In this document: in pieces, positions 16,754 through 26,491 of the stretch
How positions within the stretch are numbered: position 1 is the stretch's first letter
Layout of the letters: each line of letters begins with the position of its first letter
DNA from: Sphingopyxis solisilvae
Lineage (GTDB): Bacteria > Pseudomonadota > Alphaproteobacteria > Sphingomonadales > Sphingomonadaceae
Direction of reading: 5' to 3'
Assembly (NCBI RefSeq): GCF_015475875.1
Contig: NZ_JADKYM010000008.1
Location: forward strand, 1 to 64,000
Length of the DNA stretch: 64,000 nucleotides
The notes under the pieces: model-generated
The model's database searches: none
What the model saw: only the letters and a program-made list of their open reading frames with translations
Told to the model about the DNA's origin: nothing
Translations under genes and position numbers: made by a program

Positions 16754-17015
16754 CGCCCTCGGCGAACGCCCGCTTCCCGCGTCGGCGCCATAGCAAAACT
16801 TGCTGCTCGCGTGCCTCGCCGCGCAGCGTCGCGGCCGCGTCAACAAGCAGCCCGAGAATGACCGCGCGATCGTCGCCGGTGAGCTCGACCAGATCGGCTT
16901 TGGCGACGAGCCCGCCAAGTTCGATCAGCTGGCGTGTGCGCTCGCGGCGCTTCACTTGCCATGCCCGCGTGTCATGTCGCGCCCGTTTCGCCTGAAGGCG
17001 ATTGCGCGCCTGCAC
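16725..17015 (-). CDS. traD: Conjugal transfer protein TraD
   Basis: The core RAWQVKRRERTRQLIELGGL, then VAKADLVELTGDDRAVILGL, is the small TraD protein that accompanies Ti/rhizobial-type relaxases. No ATG lies in frame in front of the conserved part; the GTG at 17015 (giving 96 residues and overlapping traC by 44 bp) is my best guess. TraD and TraC assist the relaxase at oriT. The downstream end overlaps the small zinc-ribbon gene. Confidence 0.65.
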   Translation of the reverse strand: MQARNRLQAKRARHDTRAWQVKRRERTRQLIELGGLVAKADLVELTGDDRAVILGLLVDAAATLRGEAREQQVLLWRRRGKRAFAEGVSADARSKS

Positions 17016-17295
17016 CGCTCGCCGCAGCGCCGCCCGCGTTGCGGCCAGCGCCTTTGCGAGCGCGGGCGCCGTCCCCGCAAAAGAAGGCCGCGCCGCTCTT
17101 GCGCCACATCTCCTTCCGCGCGGCGTCTGCGCCGACGGCGTCGAGCAGCGCACCGGCAAGTTGTTCGATCGACAGCGCATCTGCCCCCGTCGCAATCACC
17201 AGCTCGCCGAGCTGACTTTGCTTTTTCGTCTTGAGCGCCTTGGCCTTGTCGGTCAGCGCCTGGAGTTCGGCGTCGAAATTTCTCGGTTTGCGCAT
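16972..17295 (-). CDS. traC: Conjugal transfer protein TraC
   Basis: The 107-residue protein begins MRKPRNFDAELQALTDKAKA, then LGELVIATGADALSIEQLAG and MWRKSGAAFFCG, the characteristic TraC sequence of Ti-type transfer regions. TraC is a small accessory protein of the relaxosome. The ATG at 17295 has AAGGA upstream. The gene is divergent from the relaxase with the oriT-like sequence between them, as in Agrobacterium plasmids. Confidence 0.8.
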   Translation of the reverse strand: MRKPRNFDAELQALTDKAKALKTKKQSQLGELVIATGADALSIEQLAGALLDAVGADAARKEMWRKSGAAFFCGDGARARKGAGRNAGGAAASGAGAQSPSGETGAT

Positions 17296-17410
17296 CGTCT
17301 GTCCTTCCATTTGTGAGGGTCGGACGATCCGGCTATGCCGAGTCTCACGCGTGCACAAGCAGCTGAAATCTCCCGAGACTTTGTGATCCCGAGCGCGATG
17401 AAATCGTGTG

Positions 17411-17438
17411 AGGGCGCGCTTATACGTCGTGCCGACGT
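17411..17438. other. oriT: Candidate origin of transfer (oriT) nic region
   Basis: AGGGCGCGCTTATACGTCG (17411-17429) resembles the nic core of Ti-plasmid and RSF1010-type oriTs, as I recall it (GGGCGCAATTATACG in Agrobacterium). It runs into a perfect inverted repeat ACGTCG-TGC-CGACGT (17424-17438). Its place, in the gap between divergent traC and traA and about 30 bp before the relaxase start, is exactly where Ti-type oriTs lie. Confidence 0.7.
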
Positions 17439-17467
17439 GCTCGTTTAGCTGTAAATGGATAGCCCTT

Positions 17468-20407
17468 ATGGCGATCTATCATTTCACAGCCAAAGTGATT
17501 TCCCGCGCTGGCGGCAGCAGCGCGGTCGCGGCCGCGGCCTACCGGTCGGCCGACCGGCTCCACGACGAGCGGCTCGGCCGTGCCCACGACTTCTCCAACA
17601 AGGCGGGTGTCGTCCATAGCGAGGTCATGTTGCCCGAAGGGGCGGACAAACAGTGGCGCGACCGCGAAAAGCTCTGGAATGACGTCGAGGCTGCGGAGGT
17701 CCGCAAGGATGCCCAGCTTGCCCGCGAGATCGAGTTCGCGATCCCGCGCGAGATGACCGAGGAACAGGGCATCGCGCTCGCGCGCGACTTCGTAGCCCGC
17801 GAGTTCGTCGACCGCGGCATGGTTGCCGACCTCAATGTCCATTGGGACATCGGCGCCGATGGCCTCGCGCGGCCGCACGCGCATGTCATGCTGACGATGC
17901 GCGAGATCAGGATCGGCGACGATGGCAGCGCTAAGTTCGGCGCCAAGGTGCGCGATTGGAACCGCACCGAGCTGCTGTCGCACTGGCGCGAGGCGTGGGC
18001 GGATCATGTGAACGAGCGTCTGGCCGCGCTCGACATCGACGCACGCGTCGATCACCGCACGTTGGAAGCGCAGGGGATCGACCTCGAACCCCAGCACAAG
18101 ATCGGTCCTGCGGCATCGCGGATGGCAGCTGAAGGGCTGGAGGCTGATCGGCTCGCCGAGCATATCGAGATCGCACGCGCGAACGGCGATAAGATCATCG
18201 CCAATCCTTCGATCGCGCTCGACGCCATCACGCACCGCCAGGCGACGTTCACGACCCGCGACCTTGCAATGTTCGTGCACCGCCATAGCGACGGCAAGGC
18301 GCAGTTCGATGCGGTGATAGGCGCGGTGAAAGGATCGCCCGATCTGGTCGCGCTCGGGAAAGACGGGCGCGGCGAGGAGCGGTTCACGTCGCGCGCGATG
18401 ATCGAGACCGAACAGCGGCTCGAACGTGCCACCGCAACGCTCGACGCGCGCCGCAATCACGGCGTTGCCGCGCGTCATCGCGAGCGCGCACTGGCGCGGG
18501 CGTCGGCACGCGGGCTCGACCTGTCGATCGAGCAGCGCGGCGCGCTCGAACATGTCACGTCGGCGCGGGGGATCAGCAATGTCATCGGCTATGCCGGAAC
18601 GGGCAAGAGCGCGATGCTCGGCGTTGCCCGCGAGGCATGGGAAGCGGCGGGCTATCGGGTTCAGGGGGCGGCCTTATCGGGCATTGCCGCCGAAGGTCTC
18701 GAACAGGGTTCCGGCATTGGCTCGCGCACGCTCGCCAGCCTCGAGCATCAATGGGCAAATGACCGCGAGCGTCTCACCGACAAACATATCCTCGTGATCG
18801 ACGAGGCGGGCATGGTCGGCACACGGCAGCTCGAGCGCGTCGTGTCCGAAGCCGAGCGGCAGGGTGCGAAAGTGGTGCTGGTCGGCGATCCGCAGCAGCT
18901 GCAAGCGATAGAGGCGGGCGCGGCGTTCCGTTCGGTCGCCGAGCGTCACGGCGCCGTCGAGATCATGGACATTCGCCGCCAGCAGGAAGAGTGGCAGCGC
19001 GAGGCGACGCGCGAGCTTGCGACCGGAAGGACGGGCGGGGCGATCGGGCGCTATGTCGAGGCGGGCCATGTTCACGCCGCCGACACGCGCGAGGCGGCGC
19101 GGGCCGCGCTGGTCGATGCGTGGGACCGCGACCGGCAGGCGCATCCGCATGCCAGCCGGATCATCCTGACCCACACAAATGACGAAGTACGCGCGCTCAA
19201 CGACGCGGTGCGCGACCGGATAAAGGCGAGCAGAGCGCTCGGCGCCGAAATTGCCATCAGCGTCGAGCGCGGCGAGCGGATGTTCGCCGCCAACGACCGC
19301 ATCATGTTCCTGAGGAACGAGCGCGGCATGGGCGTGAAGAACGGCTCGCTCGGCACCGTGCAGGCGGTGAATGCGATGCGCATGGGCGTGATGCTCGACG
19401 ACGGGCGCCATGTCGCGTTCGATCTGAAGGACTATGCCCATGTCGATCATGGCTATGCGGCGACGATCCACAAGGCGCAGGGCATGACCGTCGATCGGGT
19501 AAAGATGCTCGCGACGCCGGGGGTAGACAGCCATTCGACGTACGTCGCGCTGTCCAGACACCGCGAGCGGGTCGATCTTTACTACGGACGCGACGATTTT
19601 GCGAGCCAGTCAAGGCTTGTCCGCGCCGCCTCGCGCGAGCGCGGCAAGGATATGGCGAGCGATTACAAGGCGGCGGAACCCGCGAAGGTGGTCGAGCCCA
19701 GGCGGTCGATGTTCCACGGGCTCAAGCGCACTGTCCCGCGCAAGGCGCTCGAAGATCCTGCGCCCAAACTGCGGCGCGATGATCGCCTCTCCGAGGTGAA
19801 AATCAATGCCCGCAGTCTCGATCCGGCCGCAGCGCGCTCGCCGCTCGACAAAGCGGTCGCGCGCTTTGCGCGGGCGACCAAGGACATCGTCGATGTGCGG
19901 CGGGCTGGCGGCAAGGAGCTGCCCCACGAACTCGCCGCCTATGGCAAAGCCGGCCAGGAGCTTGATGCGCTCCGTCCAGGCGGCGCGAGCGATCTGCGCG
20001 AGGCGTTCGAGAAAAGCTACCAGCTCACCAGCGACGCGGCCGAAGGGCGGACTGCCGCCGCCATCGCTGCGATGGACCGACAGGGCGCGCAGCGCGTAGC
20101 GGCCGAACGCACGGCGCGCGAGCGCGCTCAGCTGGCCGCGGCGCACGAGAAGCGCGCCGAGATGTTTGTGGCGAACTGGAAAAAGCAGAGCGCGCGGGCG
20201 AAGGACGCGCCGACCTATGCCGAACGAGACCGGGCGCGCGCCAATCTGACCGACATGGCGAAGAGCCTGCATCGCGACCCGCAGCTCGAGTCGCTGCTCC
20301 GGAATCGCCGCGCGGACCTCGGCCTGAAACCTTCTGCGACAGGATCGATGTCTCACGATCTCCAGCAATATCTCGGCCGTGGACGAGACATGGGGATGTC
20401 GATGTAG
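17468..20407 (+). CDS. traA: Ti-type conjugative relaxase/helicase TraA (MobA/MobL)
   Basis: The 979-residue protein joins a MobA/MobL relaxase domain (residues 1-about 230) to a RecD-like helicase (about 350-700). The relaxase has AAYRSADRLHDER with a candidate catalytic Tyr (about 25) and the metal motif RPHAHVML (about 135-142). The helicase has Walker A GYAGTGKS (374-381), Walker B LVIDEAG (442-448), LVGDPQQLQAIEAG and the late motif GYAATIHKAQGMTVDR. The C-terminal about 250 residues are charged helices. It nicks oriT and unwinds the transferred strand. The start is the ATG at 17468, giving MAIYHF, the family N-terminus. No type IV secretion genes are in the window. Confidence 0.92.
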   Translation: MAIYHFTAKVISRAGGSSAVAAAAYRSADRLHDERLGRAHDFSNKAGVVHSEVMLPEGADKQWRDREKLWNDVEAAEVRKDAQLAREIEFAIPREMTEEQGIALARDFVAREFVDRGMVADLNVHWDIGADGLARPHAHVMLTMREIRIGDDGSAKFGAKVRDWNRTELLSHWREAWADHVNERLAALDIDARVDHRTLEAQGIDLEPQHKIGPAASRMAAEGLEADRLAEHIEIARANGDKIIANPSIALDAITHRQATFTTRDLAMFVHRHSDGKAQFDAVIGAVKGSPDLVALGKDGRGEERFTSRAMIETEQRLERATATLDARRNHGVAARHRERALARASARGLDLSIEQRGALEHVTSARGISNVIGYAGTGKSAMLGVAREAWEAAGYRVQGAALSGIAAEGLEQGSGIGSRTLASLEHQWANDRERLTDKHILVIDEAGMVGTRQLERVVSEAERQGAKVVLVGDPQQLQAIEAGAAFRSVAERHGAVEIMDIRRQQEEWQREATRELATGRTGGAIGRYVEAGHVHAADTREAARAALVDAWDRDRQAHPHASRIILTHTNDEVRALNDAVRDRIKASRALGAEIAISVERGERMFAANDRIMFLRNERGMGVKNGSLGTVQAVNAMRMGVMLDDGRHVAFDLKDYAHVDHGYAATIHKAQGMTVDRVKMLATPGVDSHSTYVALSRHRERVDLYYGRDDFASQSRLVRAASRERGKDMASDYKAAEPAKVVEPRRSMFHGLKRTVPRKALEDPAPKLRRDDRLSEVKINARSLDPAAARSPLDKAVARFARATKDIVDVRRAGGKELPHELAAYGKAGQELDALRPGGASDLREAFEKSYQLTSDAAEGRTAAAIAAMDRQGAQRVAAERTARERAQLAAAHEKRAEMFVANWKKQSARAKDAPTYAERDRARANLTDMAKSLHRDPQLESLLRNRRADLGLKPSATGSMSHDLQQYLGRGRDMGMSM

Positions 20408-20875
20408 GCTGCACCCAAGACCCAGAAGCCTGTCCGCACCCCGCCCGCCACCGACGCCGCCAAGGCCTTCGAAGAGCTCCGCCGTGAGATCTCGCTGCAG
20501 CGAACCGCGATCGAAGGCCTCACGGCGGCGAAGGAGAAACTCCCCGATTACTCGCCCACGCTTCGGGATATGGCGGCCCGTCTCGATCGCCTCGACCAGC
20601 AAATCGAAAGCATTCTCGACAAGCCGGCGATGCGGCTCACCCCGCTGACCCTGGCCGCCGAGAGCCACGAAGCATCTCGACGCTATGGCGCCGAAGATCG
20701 CAAATCCGTCGGCGAGGCCCGCGAGGCACTGGCCCGGTCGCTCGGCCGCGTCGAGGGCATGATTAAGCAGAAGCGGTCGAACGCGGAACAGGATTGGTGG
20801 GTGGCCTGGGAGGCCATTGGCGGATTGCTCTGCGGCGCGCTGCTGGCGCTGGTTGGCGTGGTCCTTGCGGCATAA
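20408..20875 (+). CDS. DUF6118-like membrane protein lacking a normal start codon
   Basis: Directly after the traA stop (TAG 20405-20407), the same frame stays open and reads DAAKAFEELRREISLQRTAI, later LPDYSPTLRDMAARLDRLDQ, and ends in a hydrophobic helix (GGLLCGALLALVGVVLAA). This resembles DUF6118, which commonly follows TraA relaxases in sphingomonads. The first ATG in frame is at 20570, inside the conserved part, with no good ribosome site. So either the TAG is a recent nonsense mutation in a fused gene, the true start was lost, or a non-standard codon is used. Confidence 0.55.
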   Translation, partial: AAPKTQKPVRTPPATDAAKAFEELRREISLQRTAIEGLTAAKEKLPDYSPTLRDMAARLDRLDQQIESILDKPAMRLTPLTLAAESHEASRRYGAEDRKSVGEAREALARSLGRVEGMIKQKRSNAEQDWWVAWEAIGGLLCGALLALVGVVLAA

Positions 20876-21102
20876 TCTCGCCGCCAGACGCGGCGCGGCA
20901 GGGTTCAGGGCCGCGACAATCACGATTTGACGAGGTTTAAACCCTCCGCATGGTCGGCGGGAACGGTCGAGCCAGCGTCGCAGAAGCTGTCTGCGGCCGA
21001 GACCACGGCCCGAGTTTGCCGCGGTCACCAAGCCTCTTGCTTATCGATCTCTCGGTCAGAAACCCTCTTGCATTACGGGCGGCAACCACGGAAGTCCTGA
21101 CC

Positions 21103-24100
21103 CTAAAACTTAACGCTCAAACCGGCGGTCAGTCTGCGATCGGTGAGACCCTGAAAACACAGCAGTGCCTTGTTGTTCACGCAATACTGGTTCTGATCGC
21201 CGCGGAGCAAGTTGATGCCCTCCAGCCCGACATTGATATTCTCGGTAATGTCGTAATTTATGCTGGCGTTGAGCTGACCGCGCGCGCCGTTGATCAGTGG
21301 CAGGCCGAAAAAGAACGGATCGTTCGAGACATAGCTCGACCGCCAAGTGTAGCGCACGCGCGCGTTCAGCCCATATTTGTCATAAAATAGCGTGGCGTTG
21401 TAAGCATATTTGGACAGGTTGCTAAGCGTGATCCGATCCTGCGAATTGGGCAGCCCAAGCTGGGTAAATACGGTCCGCGGACCATCTGCCACTCGATATT
21501 CGCGCGCCGAGCCGCCAGCTTTCTGATAGGTAAAATTGCCAATAACCCCGAAGCCGGAGGCGAAGCCCAGCGTGTTCTCCCAAGCGGAAAGGTCATGCTG
21601 GAAGGCGATCTCGATGCCTGTTTGCGTGGTGCTGCCCGGAACATTGAAGGTCGAACTGCGCGGCACGCAGATGCCGACGCCCTGAACAGGATTGTTGATG
21701 TTGCGATTCGCAATAGGATTATAGATTCCGCCGCCGGGGCAGGCTGGATCGATCGAGACGTTAAGATTGCCATTTGCGTCGAGGTTTGGCGCCGGATCCT
21801 CCTGCCGCTGCGCGAACAAGTTTGTACGGCTTTTGTGGAAGACGCCGATGCTGAACAGGCTCGACGGCGCAAAATAATACTCGCCGGACAGGTCGAACGA
21901 CCACACGGCCTCGGGGACGAGATCGGGGTTGCCGACGGCAACGGGTGTGTTCGGGCCAGTGCTGAATGAATAGGAGCTCGATAACGTATCGAAGTTGGGC
22001 CGCCGGATATCGCGCGCGATCCCTGCACGTACCAGAAGGCGGTCGGCGGGTTCGAGCACGAGACTAAGGCGCGGCAGCAAGAAGGTGTAGTCGCTGTTTG
22101 CAACCGTCTGGCCGGTTACGGTGCCATTGGCGATATTATTGCCGGTCGACGACAATTTGGTTTGCAGCCAGCGAACACCGGCGTTGCCGCGTACCGGCAT
22201 CCCGGCGATTTCGCTCTCCATATTGGCTTGAAAATAGAGCGCGTTCGTCGTCTCACTGATTTTGAAGAAGCCCGCGAAAGACTCGGTTGGCGTCGCAAGC
22301 GAGGCGACCGCGGGGCCCTGTGTGCGGGCCGCGTTGCTTGCCGCGATTGCTTGGTTGAGCGAGGCGAGGACGCTTGCCGGATTTCGGAACGCCAGTGCTC
22401 CATCAACCAGCAGAAAGTCGCCGAAATAGAGCCGACGCCCATCGGCCGCGTTGAAATTGCTCGGGCCCGGGATCAATATATCGGAAAAAAGATTGCCTGA
22501 CGGCCGGTTCCAGGCAGTGGTCGTGTTGGTCAGGCTGACGTTGTTCGAAAACACATTATTCTCGGCCGACGTCCGATTCCAGCGCCAGCCGAAATCGATC
22601 GACGTCACGAATGGGTTGAGATCGGTGGTATCGTAAGCGAAATCGAGCCGCGCGGCGCGCTCCTGATTGTCGGTCGAATTCGCGCCCTGCGTCACCTGCT
22701 GCAGCTGATAGTTCGCCGGATCGAGCAACTGCGCGGCGGTGGGCGCAAAGGGGCTGGCTTGGTCGATGCCAAACTGCAGTGTGCTGCCGCGCAGATCGAA
22801 TTCGATCGGCACCCCGTTGTCGATGCTCCGGCCGATCACCGGCTGCGGGCCGTTTGGATTGATGAAGTCGAGCGTGGTTGAGAAGTTGGGGAAATCTGAC
22901 TTCGAGGTCGACAGCGAAAGCTCGGCTCGCATCTTCAGCTTGTCGGTGACCTGCCATTCGGAGCCAAGGTCGAAGACACGGCTTTTTGTCACGCGCGCAC
23001 CGGTATCGCTCGAGGTGCGCAGATTTGGGTCGATGACCGTTCCCGTAGCGCCGCCGATACCGATCGTCCCTGCGAGTGCGGCCTGTACACTGCCAAGGTT
23101 GATGGGACCGTCAGGGCCATCCAGCCTGCCGAACTCAATCGTCTCGAACGCCGTGTTATTCATCGCATCGACGACGGAGGGGGTTGCGGTGCCCGAAATC
23201 TGGACGCGGTGGCTCTGTTGGCCGCGCTGCTGATTGTTCAGGGTCGCGTCGAAATAGAATTTCAGGTCGTCGTTCGGTTTCCATTCCAGGGCAGCGGTGC
23301 CGTTGTACGTTTCATACTCGTAATTCTCCAGTCCTTGCTGGAGGAACTGGATGCGCAGAAAAGGAAATGCCTCGGCACTTGGCCCCGAGCCAGGCAGGAC
23401 GAGCGCGTCGCGATCCACGCGCGGCTTGAAGGCGGCGACATCCTGCCGTGCGTAGCTGCCGCTTAGGACGATACCGATCTCGCCTATGCCGGTGTCCCAA
23501 CTATTGCCGAGTGTCGCCGAAACGCGCGGCAGGGTCGATTTCGACAGATCGCTGTTCTCCACCTGAATCCGTGCCGAAATCAGCGGATCGCGCAGCTCGA
23601 GCGGACGGATCGTGCGCAGATTGATCGTGCCGCCGACCGATCCTTCTATGGTCTGCGCGGTCGGAACCTTGGTGACCTCGACCGAGGCAATCAAGGCTGC
23701 TGGCAAATCCTCGAAGCTGATGCCGGAGCGACCGGCACCTGAGCCCACGGTCGATACACCGTTGATTTCGGTGCGATTAGCATCGGTGCCGCGGATTTGC
23801 ACCGCATTGCCGACACCCGCCTGGCGTGTGATCTGAACCCCGGTGACATTTTCGAGCACTTCGGCGAGATTCTGGTCCGGCAGTTTGCCGATATCCTCCG
23901 CCTGAATAACCTCGACGATATTGTCGGAGGTGCGTTTTTCGCCCAATGCGCTGGCAAGGGAACTGCGAATGCCGGTGACCACGATTGCATCATCACCTGC
24001 CTCGTCAGCGGTGGCATCCTGCAACGCCTCCTGTCCGAATGCGGGCGCGGAGCCCATCGCAATCGCCGTCGAGCCCAGCAACACTGCCGCGCATTTGAGG

Positions 24101-24138
24101 TTACCGCATCGACCGCGCACGAGGCTGCCCCGAATCAT
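21103..24138 (-). CDS. TonB-dependent receptor, alginate locus (1)
   Basis: The 1011-residue outer-membrane receptor has a signal peptide (about residues 1-35), a TonB-box-like DDAIVVTGIRSSLASALGEK stretch, a plug domain (about 60-180: GKLPDQNLAEVLENVTGVQI) and a beta-barrel ending in the typical aromatic GLSVKF. It belongs to the large sphingomonad/Caulobacter carbohydrate receptor group. The ATG at 24138 follows AGGGAGA. It is divergent from the PL6 lyase across a 145-bp region holding two ACCAATATG repeats, so it probably imports alginate oligosaccharides. Confidence 0.88.
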   Translation of the reverse strand: MIRGSLVRGRCGNLKCAAVLLGSTAIAMGSAPAFGQEALQDATADEAGDDAIVVTGIRSSLASALGEKRTSDNIVEVIQAEDIGKLPDQNLAEVLENVTGVQITRQAGVGNAVQIRGTDANRTEINGVSTVGSGAGRSGISFEDLPAALIASVEVTKVPTAQTIEGSVGGTINLRTIRPLELRDPLISARIQVENSDLSKSTLPRVSATLGNSWDTGIGEIGIVLSGSYARQDVAAFKPRVDRDALVLPGSGPSAEAFPFLRIQFLQQGLENYEYETYNGTAALEWKPNDDLKFYFDATLNNQQRGQQSHRVQISGTATPSVVDAMNNTAFETIEFGRLDGPDGPINLGSVQAALAGTIGIGGATGTVIDPNLRTSSDTGARVTKSRVFDLGSEWQVTDKLKMRAELSLSTSKSDFPNFSTTLDFINPNGPQPVIGRSIDNGVPIEFDLRGSTLQFGIDQASPFAPTAAQLLDPANYQLQQVTQGANSTDNQERAARLDFAYDTTDLNPFVTSIDFGWRWNRTSAENNVFSNNVSLTNTTTAWNRPSGNLFSDILIPGPSNFNAADGRRLYFGDFLLVDGALAFRNPASVLASLNQAIAASNAARTQGPAVASLATPTESFAGFFKISETTNALYFQANMESEIAGMPVRGNAGVRWLQTKLSSTGNNIANGTVTGQTVANSDYTFLLPRLSLVLEPADRLLVRAGIARDIRRPNFDTLSSSYSFSTGPNTPVAVGNPDLVPEAVWSFDLSGEYYFAPSSLFSIGVFHKSRTNLFAQRQEDPAPNLDANGNLNVSIDPACPGGGIYNPIANRNINNPVQGVGICVPRSSTFNVPGSTTQTGIEIAFQHDLSAWENTLGFASGFGVIGNFTYQKAGGSAREYRVADGPRTVFTQLGLPNSQDRITLSNLSKYAYNATLFYDKYGLNARVRYTWRSSYVSNDPFFFGLPLINGARGQLNASINYDITENINVGLEGINLLRGDQNQYCVNNKALLCFQGLTDRRLTAGLSVKF

Positions 24139-24185
24139 GCCACTCTCCCTAACCGAATTTGTTTGGGCAAGAGTTGCGTTGTCAG

Positions 24186-24219
24186 ACCAATATGTCAACA
24201 TTGATTGTAAACCAATATG
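24186..24219. promoter_or_regulatory. Repeated ACCAATATG operator candidates in the divergent alginate promoter
   Basis: ACCAATATG occurs at 24186-24194 and again at 24211-24219, 25 bp apart, between TonB receptor 1 and the PL6 lyase. The same motif type appears before TonB receptor 2 (ACCAAATTG, 31570) and before the GntR gene (ACCAAAATG, 35462). A common regulator, most simply the GntR protein at 35510, could bind all of them. Confidence 0.5.
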
Positions 24220-24283
24220 CGCTTGATATTGTCCTACCGCTTGTATAGTCCAAAGCGAAATAGCGAAAAATGGGTGAGGCTAG

Positions 24284-26491
24284 GTGTATATAAAGATGGT
24301 TCTGGCGGCAGCGATGCTGGTCTCGACAGCGCATCCGGCACTGGCGCGCGACATTCTGGTATCGGACCAAGGGCAATATAGGGCGGCAGTGAAGCGCGCA
24401 GCGCCTGGCGACACCATCGTCCTCGCGGACGGCGAATGGCGCGATTTCCAGATCGACTTTACAGCTGTGGGGGCTCCCGGACGCCGAATTGTTCTGACCG
24501 CGCAGACCAAAGGCAAGGTGCTGCTGACCGGCCAGTCCAACCTGCGCATCGGCGGCAGTCATCTCCTCGTCTCCGGACTCGTTTTCAGGAACGGCTCAAG
24601 CCCCACCTCGGCAGTAATCAGCTTTCGACGGGATTCGAAAACGATTGCCAGCAATGCGCGGGTGACCGAAATCGTTATCGACGGCTTCAGCAAGGCGGAC
24701 CGCCGCGCTGAAGATATTTGGGTTGCGCTTTACGGCACCGACAACCGCGTCGACCATTCGCATTTCGAAGGCAAGACCAACGCTGGCGTGACGCTCGCCG
24801 TTATTCGGCCCAAGGGGCAGGGCGAAGCCAATCGCCATCGTATCGACCACAATTATTTCGGCCCGCGCCCGCCGCTAGGGTCGAACGGCGGTGAGACGAT
24901 CCGCATCGGCACGAGCGAGGAATCGCTGTCGGACAGCCTGACCATTGTCGAGCACAACATCTTTGACCGCACGAGCGGCGAGGTCGAGATCGTATCGGTC
25001 AAAGCGGGCGGCAATATCCTGCGCGAAAATCTGGTGCTCGAAGCACAAGGTGCCTTCGTGCTGCGCCACGGCAACGGAAATCTGGTCGAGCGCAACGTCT
25101 TTTTGGGCAGGGGTGTCGCGGACACGGGCGGCGTGCGCGTGATTAACCGCGACCAGATTGTGCGCGACAATTATTTCGAGGGGCTGGCGGGCACCTCGTT
25201 CAAAAGCGCGATCAGCGTGATGAACGGCGTGCCCAATTCGGTCATAAACCGGTATCATCAGGTCGCGAACGCGCGGATCGCGGGCAACAGCATCATCGAC
25301 AGCGCGCGCATCACGCTGGCCGCTGGCGCCGATGCCGAGCGATCGGCGGCGCCGGTGGACAGTCGCTTCGAGCGCAACCTGATCGTCGGCGCGAAGGGGC
25401 ATAACCCGTTCCGCGCCGAGGGCGATATCACCGGCATCGCGCTTGCGGGCAATGTCCAGGCGGCGGTTGCGCATCCGCTGCCGGGGATCGAGCAGCGCGA
25501 GGTCAAGCTCGAACGCGCGGCAAACGGCCTCCTCTATCCCACCGACGCGGCGCTCGCGAGCGTCGGTGCGCCGCGCGACCTCAAACCGGTGGCGCGCGCA
25601 GAGGTCGGTGCCGGATGGTATCGCGGAGACGCGCCTGAGCCGGCATTTGGGGCCGGTACCACGCGCTCGCTCGCTGCGGGGGCATCACTGGCCGAGGCGG
25701 TGGCTGATAGCAGGCCGGGCGATACGCTCGCGCTGGCGACCGGCGTCTATGACATTGCTGCGCCGCTAACCATTCAACGCAGGCTCACCATCGCCGGGGC
25801 CCATGACGCCAAGCCTTTGCTGCGCGTCGCATCCAACTTGGCGCGGGTTGCGGCCGGTGGCGGGTTGCGGCTCGAAAATCTGGCGATTGACGCAAGCGCA
25901 GCCGCGGGCGAGGGCGCGCTGGTCGCGGTCGAGGGCGGCGTCGCCCCCAATTACAGGATCGCCTTTGACGGCGTATCGGTGCGCGGTCCCGGCAAGGGCC
26001 GCCTCGACGGCATCGCCATGGCGCCGGGCACCTTCGCCGACGACGTCACCCTTACGAACAGCGAGTTTGCCGAAATGGGCGTCGTCGTCCTGGGGACTGG
26101 CGAGCAGGAACCGAAAGGTTGGTATCCAATGGAACGACTGACGATCGCCGGCAGCCGCTTCGAGCGTGTCGGCATGGTTGCTGATCTGCTGCGCAGGGGC
26201 AATGATGAAAGCACGTTCGGCCCCTGGTTAGCGATGACCCGTTCCAGCGTGATCGACAGCGGGGCGGGCGGCGTGTCGCTGCGCATCGCGGGCGCGCAGC
26301 ATAGCGATATCGCGCAGAACAGCTTTGCGGGATCGGGCGGCATTTTGGTTATCCATTCGGTTGGCGCGCCTCAAACGCGGATTGCATCGAACGTCTTCGC
26401 CGCAACCCCGGCGCCGCGGATCGAAGAACTCGTCTGGAAGGGGCCGCCGCGCGGCTTGATCGAGGGTAATCTCGTGGAGGGTCAGCCATGA
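24284..26491 (+). CDS. Polysaccharide lyase family 6 alginate lyase
   Basis: The 735-residue exported protein has a signal peptide (cleavage after PALA) and two parallel beta-helix halves. The first (about residues 25-390) has the PL6/chondroitinase-B pattern: DGEWRDFQIDFTAVG, RIDHNYFGPRPPLGSNGGET and GNSIIDS repeats. The second half (about 430-735) is another beta-helix. PL6 enzymes cleave alginate by beta-elimination in the periplasm or at the surface. The GTG at 24284 has a good GGGTGAGG; an ATG at 24296 is an alternative. It overlaps the PL17 gene by 4 bp. Confidence 0.88.
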   Translation: MYIKMVLAAAMLVSTAHPALARDILVSDQGQYRAAVKRAAPGDTIVLADGEWRDFQIDFTAVGAPGRRIVLTAQTKGKVLLTGQSNLRIGGSHLLVSGLVFRNGSSPTSAVISFRRDSKTIASNARVTEIVIDGFSKADRRAEDIWVALYGTDNRVDHSHFEGKTNAGVTLAVIRPKGQGEANRHRIDHNYFGPRPPLGSNGGETIRIGTSEESLSDSLTIVEHNIFDRTSGEVEIVSVKAGGNILRENLVLEAQGAFVLRHGNGNLVERNVFLGRGVADTGGVRVINRDQIVRDNYFEGLAGTSFKSAISVMNGVPNSVINRYHQVANARIAGNSIIDSARITLAAGADAERSAAPVDSRFERNLIVGAKGHNPFRAEGDITGIALAGNVQAAVAHPLPGIEQREVKLERAANGLLYPTDAALASVGAPRDLKPVARAEVGAGWYRGDAPEPAFGAGTTRSLAAGASLAEAVADSRPGDTLALATGVYDIAAPLTIQRRLTIAGAHDAKPLLRVASNLARVAAGGGLRLENLAIDASAAAGEGALVAVEGGVAPNYRIAFDGVSVRGPGKGRLDGIAMAPGTFADDVTLTNSEFAEMGVVVLGTGEQEPKGWYPMERLTIAGSRFERVGMVADLLRRGNDESTFGPWLAMTRSSVIDSGAGGVSLRIAGAQHSDIAQNSFAGSGGILVIHSVGAPQTRIASNVFAATPAPRIEELVWKGPPRGLIEGNLVEGQP

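Noticed and set aside
19610-21031. 473-codon open frame on the minus strand
   Set aside because: It is antisense to the traA C-terminus and the DUF6118 region, without motif or plausible start.
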